From Streptomyces roseolilacinus (lineage in GTDB: Bacteria; Actinomycetota; Actinomycetes; Streptomycetales; Streptomycetaceae): a stretch of DNA of 64,000 nt. Shown piece by piece: positions 45,290 to 54,788 of this stretch (the stretch's first letter is position 1; every line of letters starts with the position of its first letter). The stretch spans positions 186,001 through 250,000 of the forward strand of contig NZ_BMSV01000002.1 in NCBI RefSeq assembly GCF_014649335.1. Direction: 5' to 3'. The position numbers were made by a program, and so were the translations under genes. The notes beneath the pieces are model-generated. The model ran no database searches. It saw only the letters and a list, made by a program, of their open reading frames with translations, and was not told the origin of the DNA.

Positions 45290-48172
45290 ATGAGGACGAC
45301 GCCGTACCCCTCCACGCCGGTCGGCCGGGCCCACCTCCTCGACCGCCTCGACCGGACCCTCCACGCCCGCGGCCGCGCCGTGCTCACCGGACCGGCCGGC
45401 GTCGGCAAGACCGAGGTCGCCCAGGCCGCCGCCGCCGAGGCCGCCGCCCGCGGGGAGACGGTCCTGTGGCTCGCCCCGCAGCCCGCCGACCGCGACATGC
45501 CCGGCGCCGCGGCGGCCGCCCTCGTCGCCTCCGTGCCGCCGTCCGCCCTCGACGGGCTGCCCGGCCCGCAGCGCGCCGCCGTCGCCGTCCTCTGCCGCGA
45601 GGCCACCGCGCCCGACACCGGCTGGGACCCCATCGCGCTGCGCCTGGGCCTCGCCCGGATGCTGCGCACCCTCGCCGAGAAGGGCCCCGTCCTCCTCGTC
45701 GTCGACGACACCCGCCACGTCGACCCCCACAGCGCGGACCTGCTCCGCTTCGCCCTCCACCTCGCCCCGCCCGAGCTGCGCGTCCTCGCCGTCGAGACGC
45801 CCGCCCCGTGCGGCCCCGACGCCCCGTACGGCGACGCGGGCCCCGGCCCGCGGAACACCCCGCCCGGCGCCACCGACCCGGACGGGGCCGCCGACGGCGC
45901 GCCCGCCGCCCTCTGGGTGCCCTCCGAGGCCGACGTGCTGCTCGTCCCGCCGCTCCAGGCCGACGAGATCGCCGAACTCCTCGTCCACCACCGGCTCGCC
46001 TCCCGCATGGCCGGCCGCATCCACCAGGCGAGCGGCGGCAACCCCCGCCTCGCCCTGGCCGTCGGCCGCTCCCTGGCCGACTCCCGCACCCCCGTGCACC
46101 ACGCCGAGGCGCTGCCCCTGTCCGGCCGCGCCCGCGACCTCGCCCGCCGGATGCTCGCCCCCGCGCCGCCGCCCGTGCGCGCCGCGCTCCTCCTCGCCGC
46201 GCTCGCCCTGCGCCCCACGGCCGCCCTCGTGCGCCGCGCGGGCCGGCCCACCGCCGAGGCCGAGCTCGCCGCCGCCGAACGGGCCGGACTCGTCTCGCTC
46301 ACCGAGGACGGCGCCGTCACCTTCACCGCCGGGCTGCTCCCCACGACCCTCGTCCACGACACCTGCTGGACCGAGCGGAGCGAGGCCCACACCGCGCTCG
46401 CCCGCGTCGTCGACGACCCCGTCGAGGCCGTACGGCACCGGGCGCTCGCCACCGACGTCCCCGACGAGCGCCTCGCCGCCGAGGTCGCCGCCACCGTGGA
46501 GACGGTACGCCGCCGCGGCAACAGCGCGCTCGCCGCCGAACTGGCCCTGCTCGCCGCCGAGTCGACGCCCGTCCACCTCGGCCGCCGCCGCATCGCCCGG
46601 CTCGCCGACGCCGCCGAGGAGGCCGCCCGCGCCGCCCGCGCCGACCTCGCCCTGCGCGCCGCCGCCGACCTCCTCGCCCGCGACGCCGACCCCGAGGACC
46701 GGGTACGGGCCCGCCTCGCCGTCCTCGACACCGCGGGCCAGGGCCTCACCGACCTCGACGAGCTGTACGTGCACGCCATGGAGGACTCCGAGGGCGCCCC
46801 CGCGCTGCGGGCCGCCGTCCAGCTGCGCCTCGCCGTCAAGCACCTCCTCGCCGACGGCGACCCGGTCCGCTCGCGCGCCGCCGCGGTCGAGTCCGCCGCC
46901 CTCGCCACCTCGGTCGGCGATCGGCACACCGCCGCGCAGGCGCTCACCCAGCAGGCCCGCCTGGACCGCGTCCTCGGCTGCCCCGACGCGGAGAGGACCC
47001 TCGCCGAGGCCCGTGCCCTGGAGCGGGCCGACCGGCCGCTCGGCGTCCGCAACGCCGCGCAGATCCTGACGATCCGCCACGCCCTCTTCGACGACCGGCT
47101 CACCGACGCCCGCGACGAGATCAACGCCCTGCTGCCGCTGGTGGAGCGGCGCGGTCCGGTCGAGGACACCATCGAGCTGCTCCACACCCTCGCCGCCGTC
47201 GAGGCCCGCCGCGGCCAGTGCGCCGCCGCCCTCCAGCACGCCCACCGCTCCCTCGCCCTCACCCTGGAGGCCGGCCTGTCGCCCGGCCCCGCCTGGTACA
47301 CGCTGGCCCTCGCCGAGACGGCCGGCGGCTCCTTCGCCCGCGCCATGAGCTACGCCCGGCGCAGCGCCCAGGCGTCGGAGGAGGAGGGCGACCACGTCTT
47401 CCTCTCCCGTGCCCTGTACGCCCTGGGCAGGGTCCAGCTCGTCACCGGGGACGTGGCCGCCGCGCTGGACACGCTGCGCCGGGTCCAGGAGGGCGAGCGC
47501 GCCCTGCGGACCGTCGACCCGTCGACGCTGCGCTGGCACGAGGAGCTTGCGGAGGCCCTCCTCGCCCACGACGCGCGGGAGGAGGCCGAGGCCCTGCTCG
47601 CCGACGTGGGCCCGGTCGCCGCGCGCCTGGGCCGTACGACGGTGCTGCTCGGCTGCGACCGCGCCTACGCGCAGTGCCTGGCGGCAGGGGGCAAGCCGGA
47701 GGAGGCGGCTGGGCTGCTGGCGGGGACGGCCGAGCGGTTCGCCGAGCACGGCCTGGTCCTGGAGCAGGGGCGGTGCCTGATCGCCCTGGCGCGGGTGGAG
47801 CGGCGGCGGCGCAGGCGCTCGGCGGCCCAGCAGGCGCTGAACGCGGCGGCCGCCGTCTTCGAACGGGCCGGGGCGGTGCCCTGGCTGGACCTGGTGGCCG
47901 AGGGCCCGACCCGCGCCGAGGCGGCCCCGACGGGGACGGGTGCCCTGTCGAGGCTCACCGAGGCGGAGGTGCGCCTCGCGCGGATGGTGGGGCAGGGGGC
48001 CAGCAACCAGGAGGCGGCGGCCCGGCTCTACCTGAGCGTCAAGACCGTCGAGGCGCGGCTGACGCGCATCTACCAGAAGCTCGACGTGCGGTCCCGCGCC
48101 CAGCTGGCCACGGTCATCAACACGGGTCCTGCGGGCCGGTCCGGCACGGCGGCGGGCGACGACCCGGCCTGA
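45290..48172 (+). CDS. Large ATP-binding LuxR-type (LAL) transcriptional regulator
   Basis: A 960-residue regulator. The N-terminal AAA/STAND ATPase has Walker A GPAGVGKT (residues 34-41) and Walker B VLLVVDDTRHVD near 140. A long helical middle (about 300-880, TPR-like, Ala/Arg/Leu-rich) is followed by a C-terminal LuxR helix-turn-helix: LTEAEVRLARMVGQGASNQEAAARLYLSVKTVEARLTRIYQKL. LAL regulators often control sugar use or specialised metabolism. The ATG at 45290 follows GGAGG by about ten bases. No obvious target operon is adjacent apart from the protease upstream. Confidence 0.93.
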   Translation: MRTTPYPSTPVGRAHLLDRLDRTLHARGRAVLTGPAGVGKTEVAQAAAAEAAARGETVLWLAPQPADRDMPGAAAAALVASVPPSALDGLPGPQRAAVAVLCREATAPDTGWDPIALRLGLARMLRTLAEKGPVLLVVDDTRHVDPHSADLLRFALHLAPPELRVLAVETPAPCGPDAPYGDAGPGPRNTPPGATDPDGAADGAPAALWVPSEADVLLVPPLQADEIAELLVHHRLASRMAGRIHQASGGNPRLALAVGRSLADSRTPVHHAEALPLSGRARDLARRMLAPAPPPVRAALLLAALALRPTAALVRRAGRPTAEAELAAAERAGLVSLTEDGAVTFTAGLLPTTLVHDTCWTERSEAHTALARVVDDPVEAVRHRALATDVPDERLAAEVAATVETVRRRGNSALAAELALLAAESTPVHLGRRRIARLADAAEEAARAARADLALRAAADLLARDADPEDRVRARLAVLDTAGQGLTDLDELYVHAMEDSEGAPALRAAVQLRLAVKHLLADGDPVRSRAAAVESAALATSVGDRHTAAQALTQQARLDRVLGCPDAERTLAEARALERADRPLGVRNAAQILTIRHALFDDRLTDARDEINALLPLVERRGPVEDTIELLHTLAAVEARRGQCAAALQHAHRSLALTLEAGLSPGPAWYTLALAETAGGSFARAMSYARRSAQASEEEGDHVFLSRALYALGRVQLVTGDVAAALDTLRRVQEGERALRTVDPSTLRWHEELAEALLAHDAREEAEALLADVGPVAARLGRTTVLLGCDRAYAQCLAAGGKPEEAAGLLAGTAERFAEHGLVLEQGRCLIALARVERRRRRRSAAQQALNAAAAVFERAGAVPWLDLVAEGPTRAEAAPTGTGALSRLTEAEVRLARMVGQGASNQEAAARLYLSVKTVEARLTRIYQKLDVRSRAQLATVINTGPAGRSGTAAGDDPA

Positions 48173-48280
48173 CCGGCGGTCCCGGCGGCGGTCCCGGCGG
48201 CCGGTCCCGGCGGCGGCCTCCGTGGGCCGTGGGACGCGGCGGTCTCCGCGGGGCGTGGCGCGCGGCGGGCGGACACGGCA

Positions 48281-48310
48281 CCGCCGCGCGGCAGGAGCGC
48301 CGCGCGGCGG
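48281..48310. terminator. Perfect 12-base hairpin between convergent genes
   Basis: CCGCCGCGCGGC (48281-48292) pairs with GCCGCGCGGCGG (48299-48310) around AGGAGC. It separates the LuxR gene from the small secreted peptide gene. Upstream, three near copies of CGGTCCCGGCGG occupy about 48176-48215. Confidence 0.65.
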
Positions 48311-48332
48311 GTGCGTCGTGCGTGTGGGGGGT

Positions 48333-48548
48333 TCAGTGCTGTACGGTCTCGCCGCCCACGCGGGGGGCGGCGCCCGGCGCGGCCTTCCCGGAGACACCGT
48401 CGACCAGCGACGTGACGTCGTCCGTGCCGAGCAGGGTGCCCGGTTCGGGCAGGCCGCCGCCGCCGACGGCGTGCGAGGACGGGGTGAGCAGGGAGGTGAC
48501 GACTCCGGCGGCGAGGGACGCCACGGCGAGCATGCTGCGCTTCTTCAT
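48333..48548 (-). CDS. Small secreted peptide (71 aa)
   Basis: A 71-residue protein with an N-terminal signal peptide (MKKRSMLAVASLAAGVVTSLLTPSSHA) and a short mature part of about 44 residues, GGGGLPEPGTLLGTDDVTSLVDGV and onward. It has no cysteine. The composition, the KKR start and the A-x-A-like cleavage site support a real gene, though the ribosome site is weak. I recognise no family; it loosely resembles small Streptomyces secreted proteins of unknown role. It lies just downstream of, and on the same strand as, the GH53 gene's 3' side. Confidence 0.6.
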   Translation of the reverse strand: MKKRSMLAVASLAAGVVTSLLTPSSHAVGGGGLPEPGTLLGTDDVTSLVDGVSGKAAPGAAPRVGGETVQH

Positions 48549-48616
48549 GCCCGGAACAACTGCCGAGGCGCCCCCGGGTCACGGCCCGGCCCCGAGGAAT
48601 TCCCGCCGGCCCCCGA

Positions 48617-50179
48617 TCAGCGGTGGCCGAGCCAGGCCATCGCGGGCAGCGGCCGGTCGTCGTAGCCGAAGAGGGCCTGGTTCTCCCAGCCGTTGCCGGA
48701 GGACGGGTCGGCCGGGTCCCAGCCGTTGCCCTGGACGGCCGTCCACGTCGGCTCCCAGTAGACGACGCCCAGGCCGCGCCGGTTCGGGACGGCCTCCACG
48801 ACGTTCATCACGTCGCGCAGCCAGGCCGCCTGGCCGGCCGGGCTCGCCGGGTAGCCGGGGACCAGCTCGGCGGTCGTGTCGATGATGTTCTCGTGGCCGT
48901 CCTCGCTGTCCAGCCGGAAGGCGTACGCGGTCTCCACGACGAGCACCGGCTTGCCGTAGCGGGCCGCGACGTCGTCGAGGTTGGCCTGCAGCGAGGAGAG
49001 CGGGCCGTGCCAGTAGCCGTAGAACGACAGGGCGATGACGTCGAAGGTCACCCCGCGCGCGGTGGCGTTGTCGAACCACTGCCGGTACAGGGCGTTGTCG
49101 CCGCCGTGCGCCAGGTGCAGCGCGACCCGCGTCGAGGAGGACACCGCCTTCGCGGCCGAGGCGCCCGAGTTCAGCAGCCCGGCCAGCCGCGACCAGTCGG
49201 CGGTGGACCCGTCGGGCCAGAGCATGCCGGTGTTGATCTCGTTGCCGATCTGCACCATGTCGGCCGTGGTGCCCTGCGCCTTGAGCGCGTTCAGCACGTC
49301 GTACGTGTGGGCGTACACGTCGGAGCGCAGCTGCTCGTACGTGTGGGAGGACCAGGCGGCGGGCTTCGCCTGGGCGCCCGGGTCGGCCCAGGTGTCCGAG
49401 TAGTGGAAGTCGACCAGGAGCCGCATGCCCTGCGCCTTGATGCGGCGGGCCGTCTGCAGGACGCGGGTCTTGTCGTTGTAGCCGTCGGCCGGGTTCACCC
49501 ACACCTTGAGCCGTCCGTGGTCGGCGCCCGCCGAGCGCAGCACGCCCAGCGCGTCGGCGGGGGCACCGGAGGCGTCGCGGTAGACGCCGCCGCGGTCCTC
49601 GCTCTTCTTCAGGGACGACACGTCGACGCCCCGCACGGACAGGCCCGTCGCGCCCCGGGTGAAGGACACGTCGTCGACGTTGAGCCAGTTCCCGGCCTTC
49701 GCGTCGGAGTTGACGCTGACGGTGCACTGGCCGGAGGTCACCTGCACGGAGGTGACGAGCCGTATCCACTTCCCGTCCGGGGTGGGCGGCAGGTCGGTGC
49801 GCTGCTCGGCGGAGCCGCAGTTGCGCAGGGCGAGGTACGCGGCGTTCTGCCCGCCGCTGGACCGCACCCACGCGGTCATCGTGTACGAACCGTTCGTCAG
49901 TCCGGTCAGGTACTGGTACGTCTCCACCTTGTAGGCGGACGACGACCAGTGCGACAGCCGGGAGGCGCCGCTGCGCCCGCCGGCCTCGACGAAGGAGGCG
50001 GAGCCCTGGCCGGTCGGCGAGTAGGCGGACCAGCCGGTCGTGCCGGACTCGAAGCCGGTGTTGGTGAGCGTGGACGCGGCGTGCGCCGCCGGGGCGGGCA
50101 GGGCCGTCAGGGCCAGGCCCGCGGCCAGCGGGAGGAACAGGGCCCGCACGCGGCGGGTCAGGCGGCTCGCTTGGAACAT
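48617..50179 (-). CDS. Secreted GH53 arabinogalactan endo-beta-1,4-galactanase with N-terminal carbohydrate-binding-like domain
   Basis: A 520-residue secreted enzyme that cuts beta-1,4-galactan. A signal peptide ends near residue 34 (PAPAAHA). A beta-sandwich domain (TLTNTGFESGTTGWSAY to about 175, ending LNVDDVSF) resembles CBM-like modules. The GH53 barrel follows from RGVDVSSLKKSEDRGGVYRD, with acid/base Glu314 (QIGNEINTG) and nucleophile Glu416 (LVVETAYAF). DFHYSDTWADPGAQAKPAAW is the GH53 signature. It is downstream of the GH42 gene on the same strand but separated by a hairpin. Products would feed the neighbouring ABC importer. Confidence 0.95.
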   Translation of the reverse strand: MFQASRLTRRVRALFLPLAAGLALTALPAPAAHAASTLTNTGFESGTTGWSAYSPTGQGSASFVEAGGRSGASRLSHWSSSAYKVETYQYLTGLTNGSYTMTAWVRSSGGQNAAYLALRNCGSAEQRTDLPPTPDGKWIRLVTSVQVTSGQCTVSVNSDAKAGNWLNVDDVSFTRGATGLSVRGVDVSSLKKSEDRGGVYRDASGAPADALGVLRSAGADHGRLKVWVNPADGYNDKTRVLQTARRIKAQGMRLLVDFHYSDTWADPGAQAKPAAWSSHTYEQLRSDVYAHTYDVLNALKAQGTTADMVQIGNEINTGMLWPDGSTADWSRLAGLLNSGASAAKAVSSSTRVALHLAHGGDNALYRQWFDNATARGVTFDVIALSFYGYWHGPLSSLQANLDDVAARYGKPVLVVETAYAFRLDSEDGHENIIDTTAELVPGYPASPAGQAAWLRDVMNVVEAVPNRRGLGVVYWEPTWTAVQGNGWDPADPSSGNGWENQALFGYDDRPLPAMAWLGHR

Positions 50180-50212
50180 CGTCGTCCCTTCGACGGAGGG
50201 GTGGGGGTGGGG

Positions 50213-50246
50213 ACCGGCCGGACGCCCCTCGACACGTCCGGCCGGT
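50213..50246 (-). terminator. Hairpin between GH42 and GH53 genes
   Basis: ACCGGCCGGAC (50213-50223) pairs perfectly with GTCCGGCCGGT (50236-50246) around a 12-base loop. It may stop or weaken read-through from GH42 into GH53. Confidence 0.6.
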
Positions 50247-50291
50247 GTCCGGGGGGCGGGCGCCGCCGGGGGAGCGGGCCCGCCCTTCGCG

Positions 50292-52322
50292 TCAGCCGTC
50301 GAGCCGTACGATCCGGACGGCTCCGGCGGGCACGGCCAGCGGTCCGTCGACCCGGCCGCCGCCGAGCAGCTCGGTGCCGGCCCCCTCCAGGGGGACCTCG
50401 GCGTCCGCCGCCGTGTGGTTGATCGCGAAGACGTAGCGGCCGGAGTCGCCGGCGCGGCGGACGACCTCGACGTCGCGGGGGAGGCCGGTGCGCCGCGCCA
50501 CCCCGGCGTCCGCGCACGCCAGGTCCAGGACCGCGTCGAGGCCGGCCGCGTCGAGGCGGGTCGACACGTACCAGGCGGTGCCCCGGCCCAGCCGGTGGCG
50601 GGTCACGGCGGGCCGGCCGGCGACGAGCCCGTCGGCGTACTCCCACACCGCCTCGGCGCCGCGCGGCACGACGAACTCGGTCCACACGTCCCCGCCGAGC
50701 TCCGCCGCGGCCGCCGCCCCGGGCGCGGGGGCGAGCCGGACGGCCTGCCCGGGGAGCAGCGGCGAGAACTCCTCGACCGTCAGCCCCAGCACGTCGCGCA
50801 GCGCGCCCGGGTGGGGACCGTCGTGGACGGCGTCGTGCTCGTCGACGATCCCGGAGAAGTACGACACGACGAGCGTGCCGCCGTTCTCCACGTACGCGCG
50901 CAGGTTGTCGCCCGCCTCCCGGGTGGCCAGGTACAGCGCGGGCACGACGACCAGCGGGTACGCCGACAGGTCGGCCTCCGGCGCGGCGAAGTCCACGGTC
51001 AGGTGCCGGTCGTACAGCGCCTCGTACGCGGTGTCGGCGCGCTCGCGCGGATCGTGGTCCTCGCTGGGGCGCCACTCCAGGTTCTGCGCCCACCAGGACT
51101 GCCAGTCCCACACCACGGCGACGTCCGCCTCGGTGCGCGTCCCCCGGACGTCCGCCAGCGCGCCGATGTCCGCGCCGAGCTCGACGACCTCCCGCCACAC
51201 CCGCGAGTCGGTGCCGGCGTGCGGGACCATCGCGGAGTGGAACTTCTCGGCGCCGCGCCGGGACTGGCGCCACTGGAAGAACATGGCGCCCTCGGAGCCG
51301 CGGGCGACGTGGGCGAGGGAGTTGCGGGCCATCTGGCCGGGCGCCTTGGCCGGGTTGCGGGGCTGCCAGTTCACGCCGCTGGTGGAGTGCTCCAGCAGCA
51401 GCCAGGGCCGGCCGCCCGCCACCGAGCGGGTCAGGTCGGCGGCCATGGCGAGGTTGACGTGGGTGCGGCGGCCGTCGGTGATCAGGTAGTGGTCGTTGGT
51501 GACCAGGTCGACCTCGCGGCCCCAGGCCCAGTAGTCGACGGAGTCGCACTGGCTGAGGGCGGTCATGAAGTTGGTGGTCACCGGGACGCCGGGGGCGAGG
51601 CGGTGCAGGATGTCGCGCTCGCGCACGAAGTTCCCGCGCATCGCGGCGTCGGCGAACCGCCGGTAGTCCAGCTGCTGGGCCGGGTTGCACGCGGTGGGGG
51701 TGAGGCGCGGCGGGTCGATCTGGTCGAGGCCGCCGTAGCGCTGGCCCCAGAAGGCGGTGCCCCACGCCTCGTTGACGGCGTCGACGGAGCCGTACCGCTC
51801 GCCCAGCCAGACGCGGAACGCGGCGGCGCAGGTGTCGCAGTAGCAGGCCGAGACGGGTACGCCGTACTCGTTGTGGACGTGCCACAGGGCGAGCGCCGGG
51901 TGGTCGGCGTAGCGGCGGGCGAGCCGCTCGGTGATGTCGGCGGCGGCGGCCCGGTAGGCCGGGGAGTTGTGGCAGATCGCGCCGCGCGATCCGAAGGAGA
52001 GGCGGACGCCCTCGCGGGTGACCGGCAGCGCCTCGGGGTGCTCGCGGTAGAACCAGGCGGGCGGGCAGACCGTCGGCGTGCCCAGGTCGGCGCGGACGCC
52101 GTTCTCGTGGAGCAGGTCGAGGAGCCGGTCCAGCCAGCCGAAGTCGTGGGCGCCCGGCTCGGGTTCGAGCAGGGCCCAGGAGAAGATCCCGACGCTGACC
52201 ATCGTGACGCCGGCCTCGCGCATCAGCGCCATGTCCTCGCGCCAGACGTTTTCCGGCCACTGCTCGGGGTTGTAGTCCGCACCGAAGGCGAGCCGTGTCA
52301 GGCCCCGGGGTGTGTCCGGCAT
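50292..52322 (-). CDS. GH42 beta-galactosidase
   Basis: A 676-residue cytoplasmic beta-galactosidase. The GH42 barrel starts FGADYNPEQWPENVW. The acid/base is Glu152 (HNEYG), the nucleophile is Glu311 (LLLEHST), and the zinc cluster Cys160, Cys162, Cys165 (CYCDTC) fits GH42. The trimerisation domain (VAVVWDWQSWWAQ) and C-terminal beta domain complete the family length. No signal peptide is present. The ATG at 52322 follows AGGAGAG by seven bases. It is divergent from the sugar ABC operon and shares its control region, so it would hydrolyse imported galacto-oligosaccharides. Confidence 0.95.
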   Translation of the reverse strand: MPDTPRGLTRLAFGADYNPEQWPENVWREDMALMREAGVTMVSVGIFSWALLEPEPGAHDFGWLDRLLDLLHENGVRADLGTPTVCPPAWFYREHPEALPVTREGVRLSFGSRGAICHNSPAYRAAAADITERLARRYADHPALALWHVHNEYGVPVSACYCDTCAAAFRVWLGERYGSVDAVNEAWGTAFWGQRYGGLDQIDPPRLTPTACNPAQQLDYRRFADAAMRGNFVRERDILHRLAPGVPVTTNFMTALSQCDSVDYWAWGREVDLVTNDHYLITDGRRTHVNLAMAADLTRSVAGGRPWLLLEHSTSGVNWQPRNPAKAPGQMARNSLAHVARGSEGAMFFQWRQSRRGAEKFHSAMVPHAGTDSRVWREVVELGADIGALADVRGTRTEADVAVVWDWQSWWAQNLEWRPSEDHDPRERADTAYEALYDRHLTVDFAAPEADLSAYPLVVVPALYLATREAGDNLRAYVENGGTLVVSYFSGIVDEHDAVHDGPHPGALRDVLGLTVEEFSPLLPGQAVRLAPAPGAAAAAELGGDVWTEFVVPRGAEAVWEYADGLVAGRPAVTRHRLGRGTAWYVSTRLDAAGLDAVLDLACADAGVARRTGLPRDVEVVRRAGDSGRYVFAINHTAADAEVPLEGAGTELLGGGRVDGPLAVPAGAVRIVRLDG

Positions 52323-52348
52323 GGGGTTCTCTCCTGAAGCTGTTTGAT

Positions 52349-52362
52349 TGGGAACGTTCACA
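52349..52362 (-). promoter_or_regulatory. LacI-family operator near the GH42 gene
   Basis: TGGGAACGTTCACA, an inverted repeat with one mismatched pair, matches the second operator at 52437. On the minus strand it directly follows a weak promoter-like pair, TTGGCT with 17 bases then TCTGTG. Confidence 0.75.
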
Positions 52363-52409
52363 GACCCTTGCACTAGGGCTAAGCCAACATAACCGCACAG
52401 CAACAACCA

Positions 52410-52452
52410 TTGACAAGTGTCCTGAATGTTTCTCTACTGTGAACGCTCACAG
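52410..52452 (+). promoter_or_regulatory. Promoter and LacI operator of the galacto-oligosaccharide ABC operon
   Basis: TTGACA (52410-52415), a perfect minus-35, is followed after 17 bases by the minus-10 TCTACT (52433-52438). The operator CTGTGAACGCTCACAG (52437-52452, one mismatched pair) overlaps the minus-10 and start point, so bound LacI-type repressor would block transcription. The leader to the ATG at 52507 is about 60 bases. Confidence 0.85.
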
Positions 52453-52506
52453 AAGCATGGCAGGCCTCCGCGGCAGTCGGAGGCCCCAGGTCAGGGAGAA
52501 ACATCC

Positions 52507-53832
52507 ATGCCGTTCACGCTGCGCCGCCGCCTCGTGGCCACCACCGTCGCCGGCCTCCTCGGCACCACCGCCCTCACGGCCTGCGACTCGTCCGGCGACG
52601 AGTCCGCCGCCCCGGCGGAGGCGGGCCCCGCCGCCCTCACCTACTGGGCCTGGGCCCCCGGTATGGACAAGGTCGCGGACCTCTGGAACAAGGGCCCCGG
52701 CAAGGAGGCCGGGATCACCGTCACCGTGAAGAAGCAGGCCTCCGGCGACGACCTCGTCACCAAGATCCTCACCGCGGCGAAGGCCGGCCAGGCCCCCGAC
52801 CTGGTCCAGGCCGAGTACCAGGCGCTGCCCACCCTGGTCAGCAACGACGTCCTGGCCGACATATCCAAGGAGGTCGAGGGCGTCGAGGCGAAGTTCGCCC
52901 CCGGCGTCTGGCAGCAGGCGACCCTCGGCACGGACGCCGTCTACGCGGTCCCGCAGGACTCCGGGCCGATGATGTTCTACTACCGGCAGGACCTCTTCCG
53001 GCAGTACGGCCTGACCGTCCCCACCACCTGGGACGAGTTCGCCGAGACCGCCCGCGCCCTGAAGAAGAAGGCCCCCGGCAAGGCCCTCACCACCTTCTCC
53101 GCCAACGACGCCGGCCTCTTCGCCGGCCTCGCCCAGCAGGCCGGCGCCCGCTGGTGGACCACCGAGGGCGACCAGTGGAAGGTCGGCATCGACGACGCCG
53201 CCACCCGCAAGGTCGCCGCCTTCTGGGGCGGCCTCGTCAAGGAGGGCGCCATCGACAACCAGCCGATGTACACCCCCGCCTGGAACAAGGCCCTCAACAC
53301 CGGCGAGCAGATCGGCTGGGTCAGCGCCGTCTGGGCCGCCGGCACCCTGACCACCGCCGCCCCCGACACCAAGGGCAAGTGGGCCATGGCCCCGCTCCCG
53401 CAGTGGCCGGGCGGCGCCCGGGCCACCGGCAGCTGGGGCGGCTCCTCCACCGCCGTCACCAACGACAGCAAGCACAAGGGGGCCGCCGCCGAGTTCGTCA
53501 CCTGGCTCAACACCGACCCGGCCGCCCTCGCCGCCCTGGTGAAGGAGAGCGGCATCTACCCGGCCGCCACGGCCGCGCAGAGCGGCGGCGCCCTCGCGAA
53601 GGCCCCCGACTTCTTCTCCAACCAGCCGACGTTCTACGAGGAGGCCGCCGCGATCGCCAAGACGACCGCCCCGTCCGCCTGGGGCCCCAACGTCAACGTC
53701 GCCTACACCACCTTCCGCGACGCCTTCGCCCGCGCCGCCAAGGACAGGTCGGACTTCGGCGCCGCGCTGCGCACCGTGCACGACTCCACCGTCGCCGACC
53801 TGAAGAAGCAGGGATTCGGAGTCGCCGAGTGA
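52507..53832 (+). CDS. Sugar ABC transporter substrate-binding lipoprotein
   Basis: A 441-residue family-1 extracellular solute-binding protein. A signal peptide ends in the lipobox TALTAC (Cys about residue 26), anchoring it outside the membrane. ALTYWAWAPGMDKVADLWNKGPG, APDLVQAEYQALP and PQDSGPMMFYYRQDLF are typical of oligosaccharide binders. It is the first gene of the operon. The position between GH42 and GH53 genes points to galacto-oligosaccharides released from galactan. The ATG at 52507 follows CAGGGAGAAA. Confidence 0.93.
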   Translation: MPFTLRRRLVATTVAGLLGTTALTACDSSGDESAAPAEAGPAALTYWAWAPGMDKVADLWNKGPGKEAGITVTVKKQASGDDLVTKILTAAKAGQAPDLVQAEYQALPTLVSNDVLADISKEVEGVEAKFAPGVWQQATLGTDAVYAVPQDSGPMMFYYRQDLFRQYGLTVPTTWDEFAETARALKKKAPGKALTTFSANDAGLFAGLAQQAGARWWTTEGDQWKVGIDDAATRKVAAFWGGLVKEGAIDNQPMYTPAWNKALNTGEQIGWVSAVWAAGTLTTAAPDTKGKWAMAPLPQWPGGARATGSWGGSSTAVTNDSKHKGAAAEFVTWLNTDPAALAALVKESGIYPAATAAQSGGALAKAPDFFSNQPTFYEEAAAIAKTTAPSAWGPNVNVAYTTFRDAFARAAKDRSDFGAALRTVHDSTVADLKKQGFGVAE

Positions 53833-54788
53833 CCGCCACCGCCCCCCGGGCGAACACCACGGCCGCCGCCGTCCGCCGCACGGGCGCACGGCGCGGCCGT
53901 GGCGCTCCGTACGCCTTCCTCGCCCCCGCCGCCGTCCTCTTCGCGCTCTTCTTCGCCCTGCCCATCGGCTACGCGATCTGGCTCAGCCTCCACAAGGTCG
54001 AGGTCAAGGGCCTCGGCCTCGGCAAGGGCGCCCGCAGCGAGGTGTGGGCCGGTCCCGCCAACTACACCGACGCGCTCACCGACCCCGAACTCCTCGACGG
54101 CGCCCTGCGCGTCCTCGGGTACGGCGCCATCGTCGTCCCCACCATGCTCGGCCTGGCCCTGCTGTTCGCGCTGATGCTCGACGCCGAACGGGTCCGCCTC
54201 GCCTCCGTCACCCGGCTGGCGATCTTCCTCCCGTACGCGGTGCCCGGCGTCATCGCCGCCCTGCTGTGGGGCTTCCTCTACCTGCCCGACGTCAGCCCCT
54301 TCTTCTACCTCCTCGACGCGCTCGGCCTGCCGCAGCCCGACCTGCTCGACGGCGGACCGCTGTTCCTCTCCCTGTCGAACATCGCCGTCTGGGGCGGCAC
54401 CGGCTTCAACATGATCGTCATCTACACCTCCCTGCGGTCCATCCCCGCCGAGGTGTACGAGGCGGCCCGGCTCGACGGCTGCTCGCAGCTCCAGATCGCG
54501 CTCCGCGTCAAGATCCCGATGGTGGCGCCGTCGCTGGTCCTGACCTTCTTCTTCTCGATCATCGCGACGCTCCAGGTCTTCGCCGAACCGACCACCCTCA
54601 AGCCGCTCACCAACTCCGTCTCCACCACCTGGAGCCCGCTGATGAAGGTCTACCAGGACGCCTTCGGCAACGGCGACCTCCACGCCGCCGCCGCCACCGC
54701 CGTGATCATCGCCGTGGTCACGCTCGTCCTGTCCTTCGGCTTCCTGCGCGCCGCCGGCTCCCGCGACCAGCAGGGGGACCCCCGATGA
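53829..54788 (+). CDS. Sugar ABC transporter permease (MalF/UgpA type)
   Basis: A 319-residue permease with six membrane segments, the first being YAFLAPAAVLFALFFALPIGYAIWL. The EAA loop reads EVYEAARLDGCSQLQIALRVKIPMVAPSL near residues 212-240. The GTG at 53829 overlaps the binding-protein stop (GTGA). With the second permease it forms a heterodimeric channel. No ATPase gene is present in the operon, as is usual in Streptomyces, where the shared MsiK serves many sugar importers. Confidence 0.93.
   Translation: MTATAPRANTTAAAVRRTGARRGRGAPYAFLAPAAVLFALFFALPIGYAIWLSLHKVEVKGLGLGKGARSEVWAGPANYTDALTDPELLDGALRVLGYGAIVVPTMLGLALLFALMLDAERVRLASVTRLAIFLPYAVPGVIAALLWGFLYLPDVSPFFYLLDALGLPQPDLLDGGPLFLSLSNIAVWGGTGFNMIVIYTSLRSIPAEVYEAARLDGCSQLQIALRVKIPMVAPSLVLTFFFSIIATLQVFAEPTTLKPLTNSVSTTWSPLMKVYQDAFGNGDLHAAAATAVIIAVVTLVLSFGFLRAAGSRDQQGDPR

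Noticed and set aside
45224..48397. Leftward frame of about 1057 codons opposite the LuxR-type regulator
   Set aside because: It is an antisense shadow of a gene with clear Walker and helix-turn-helix motifs; composition is Gly/Gln/Arg/Val-rich and no start signal is present.
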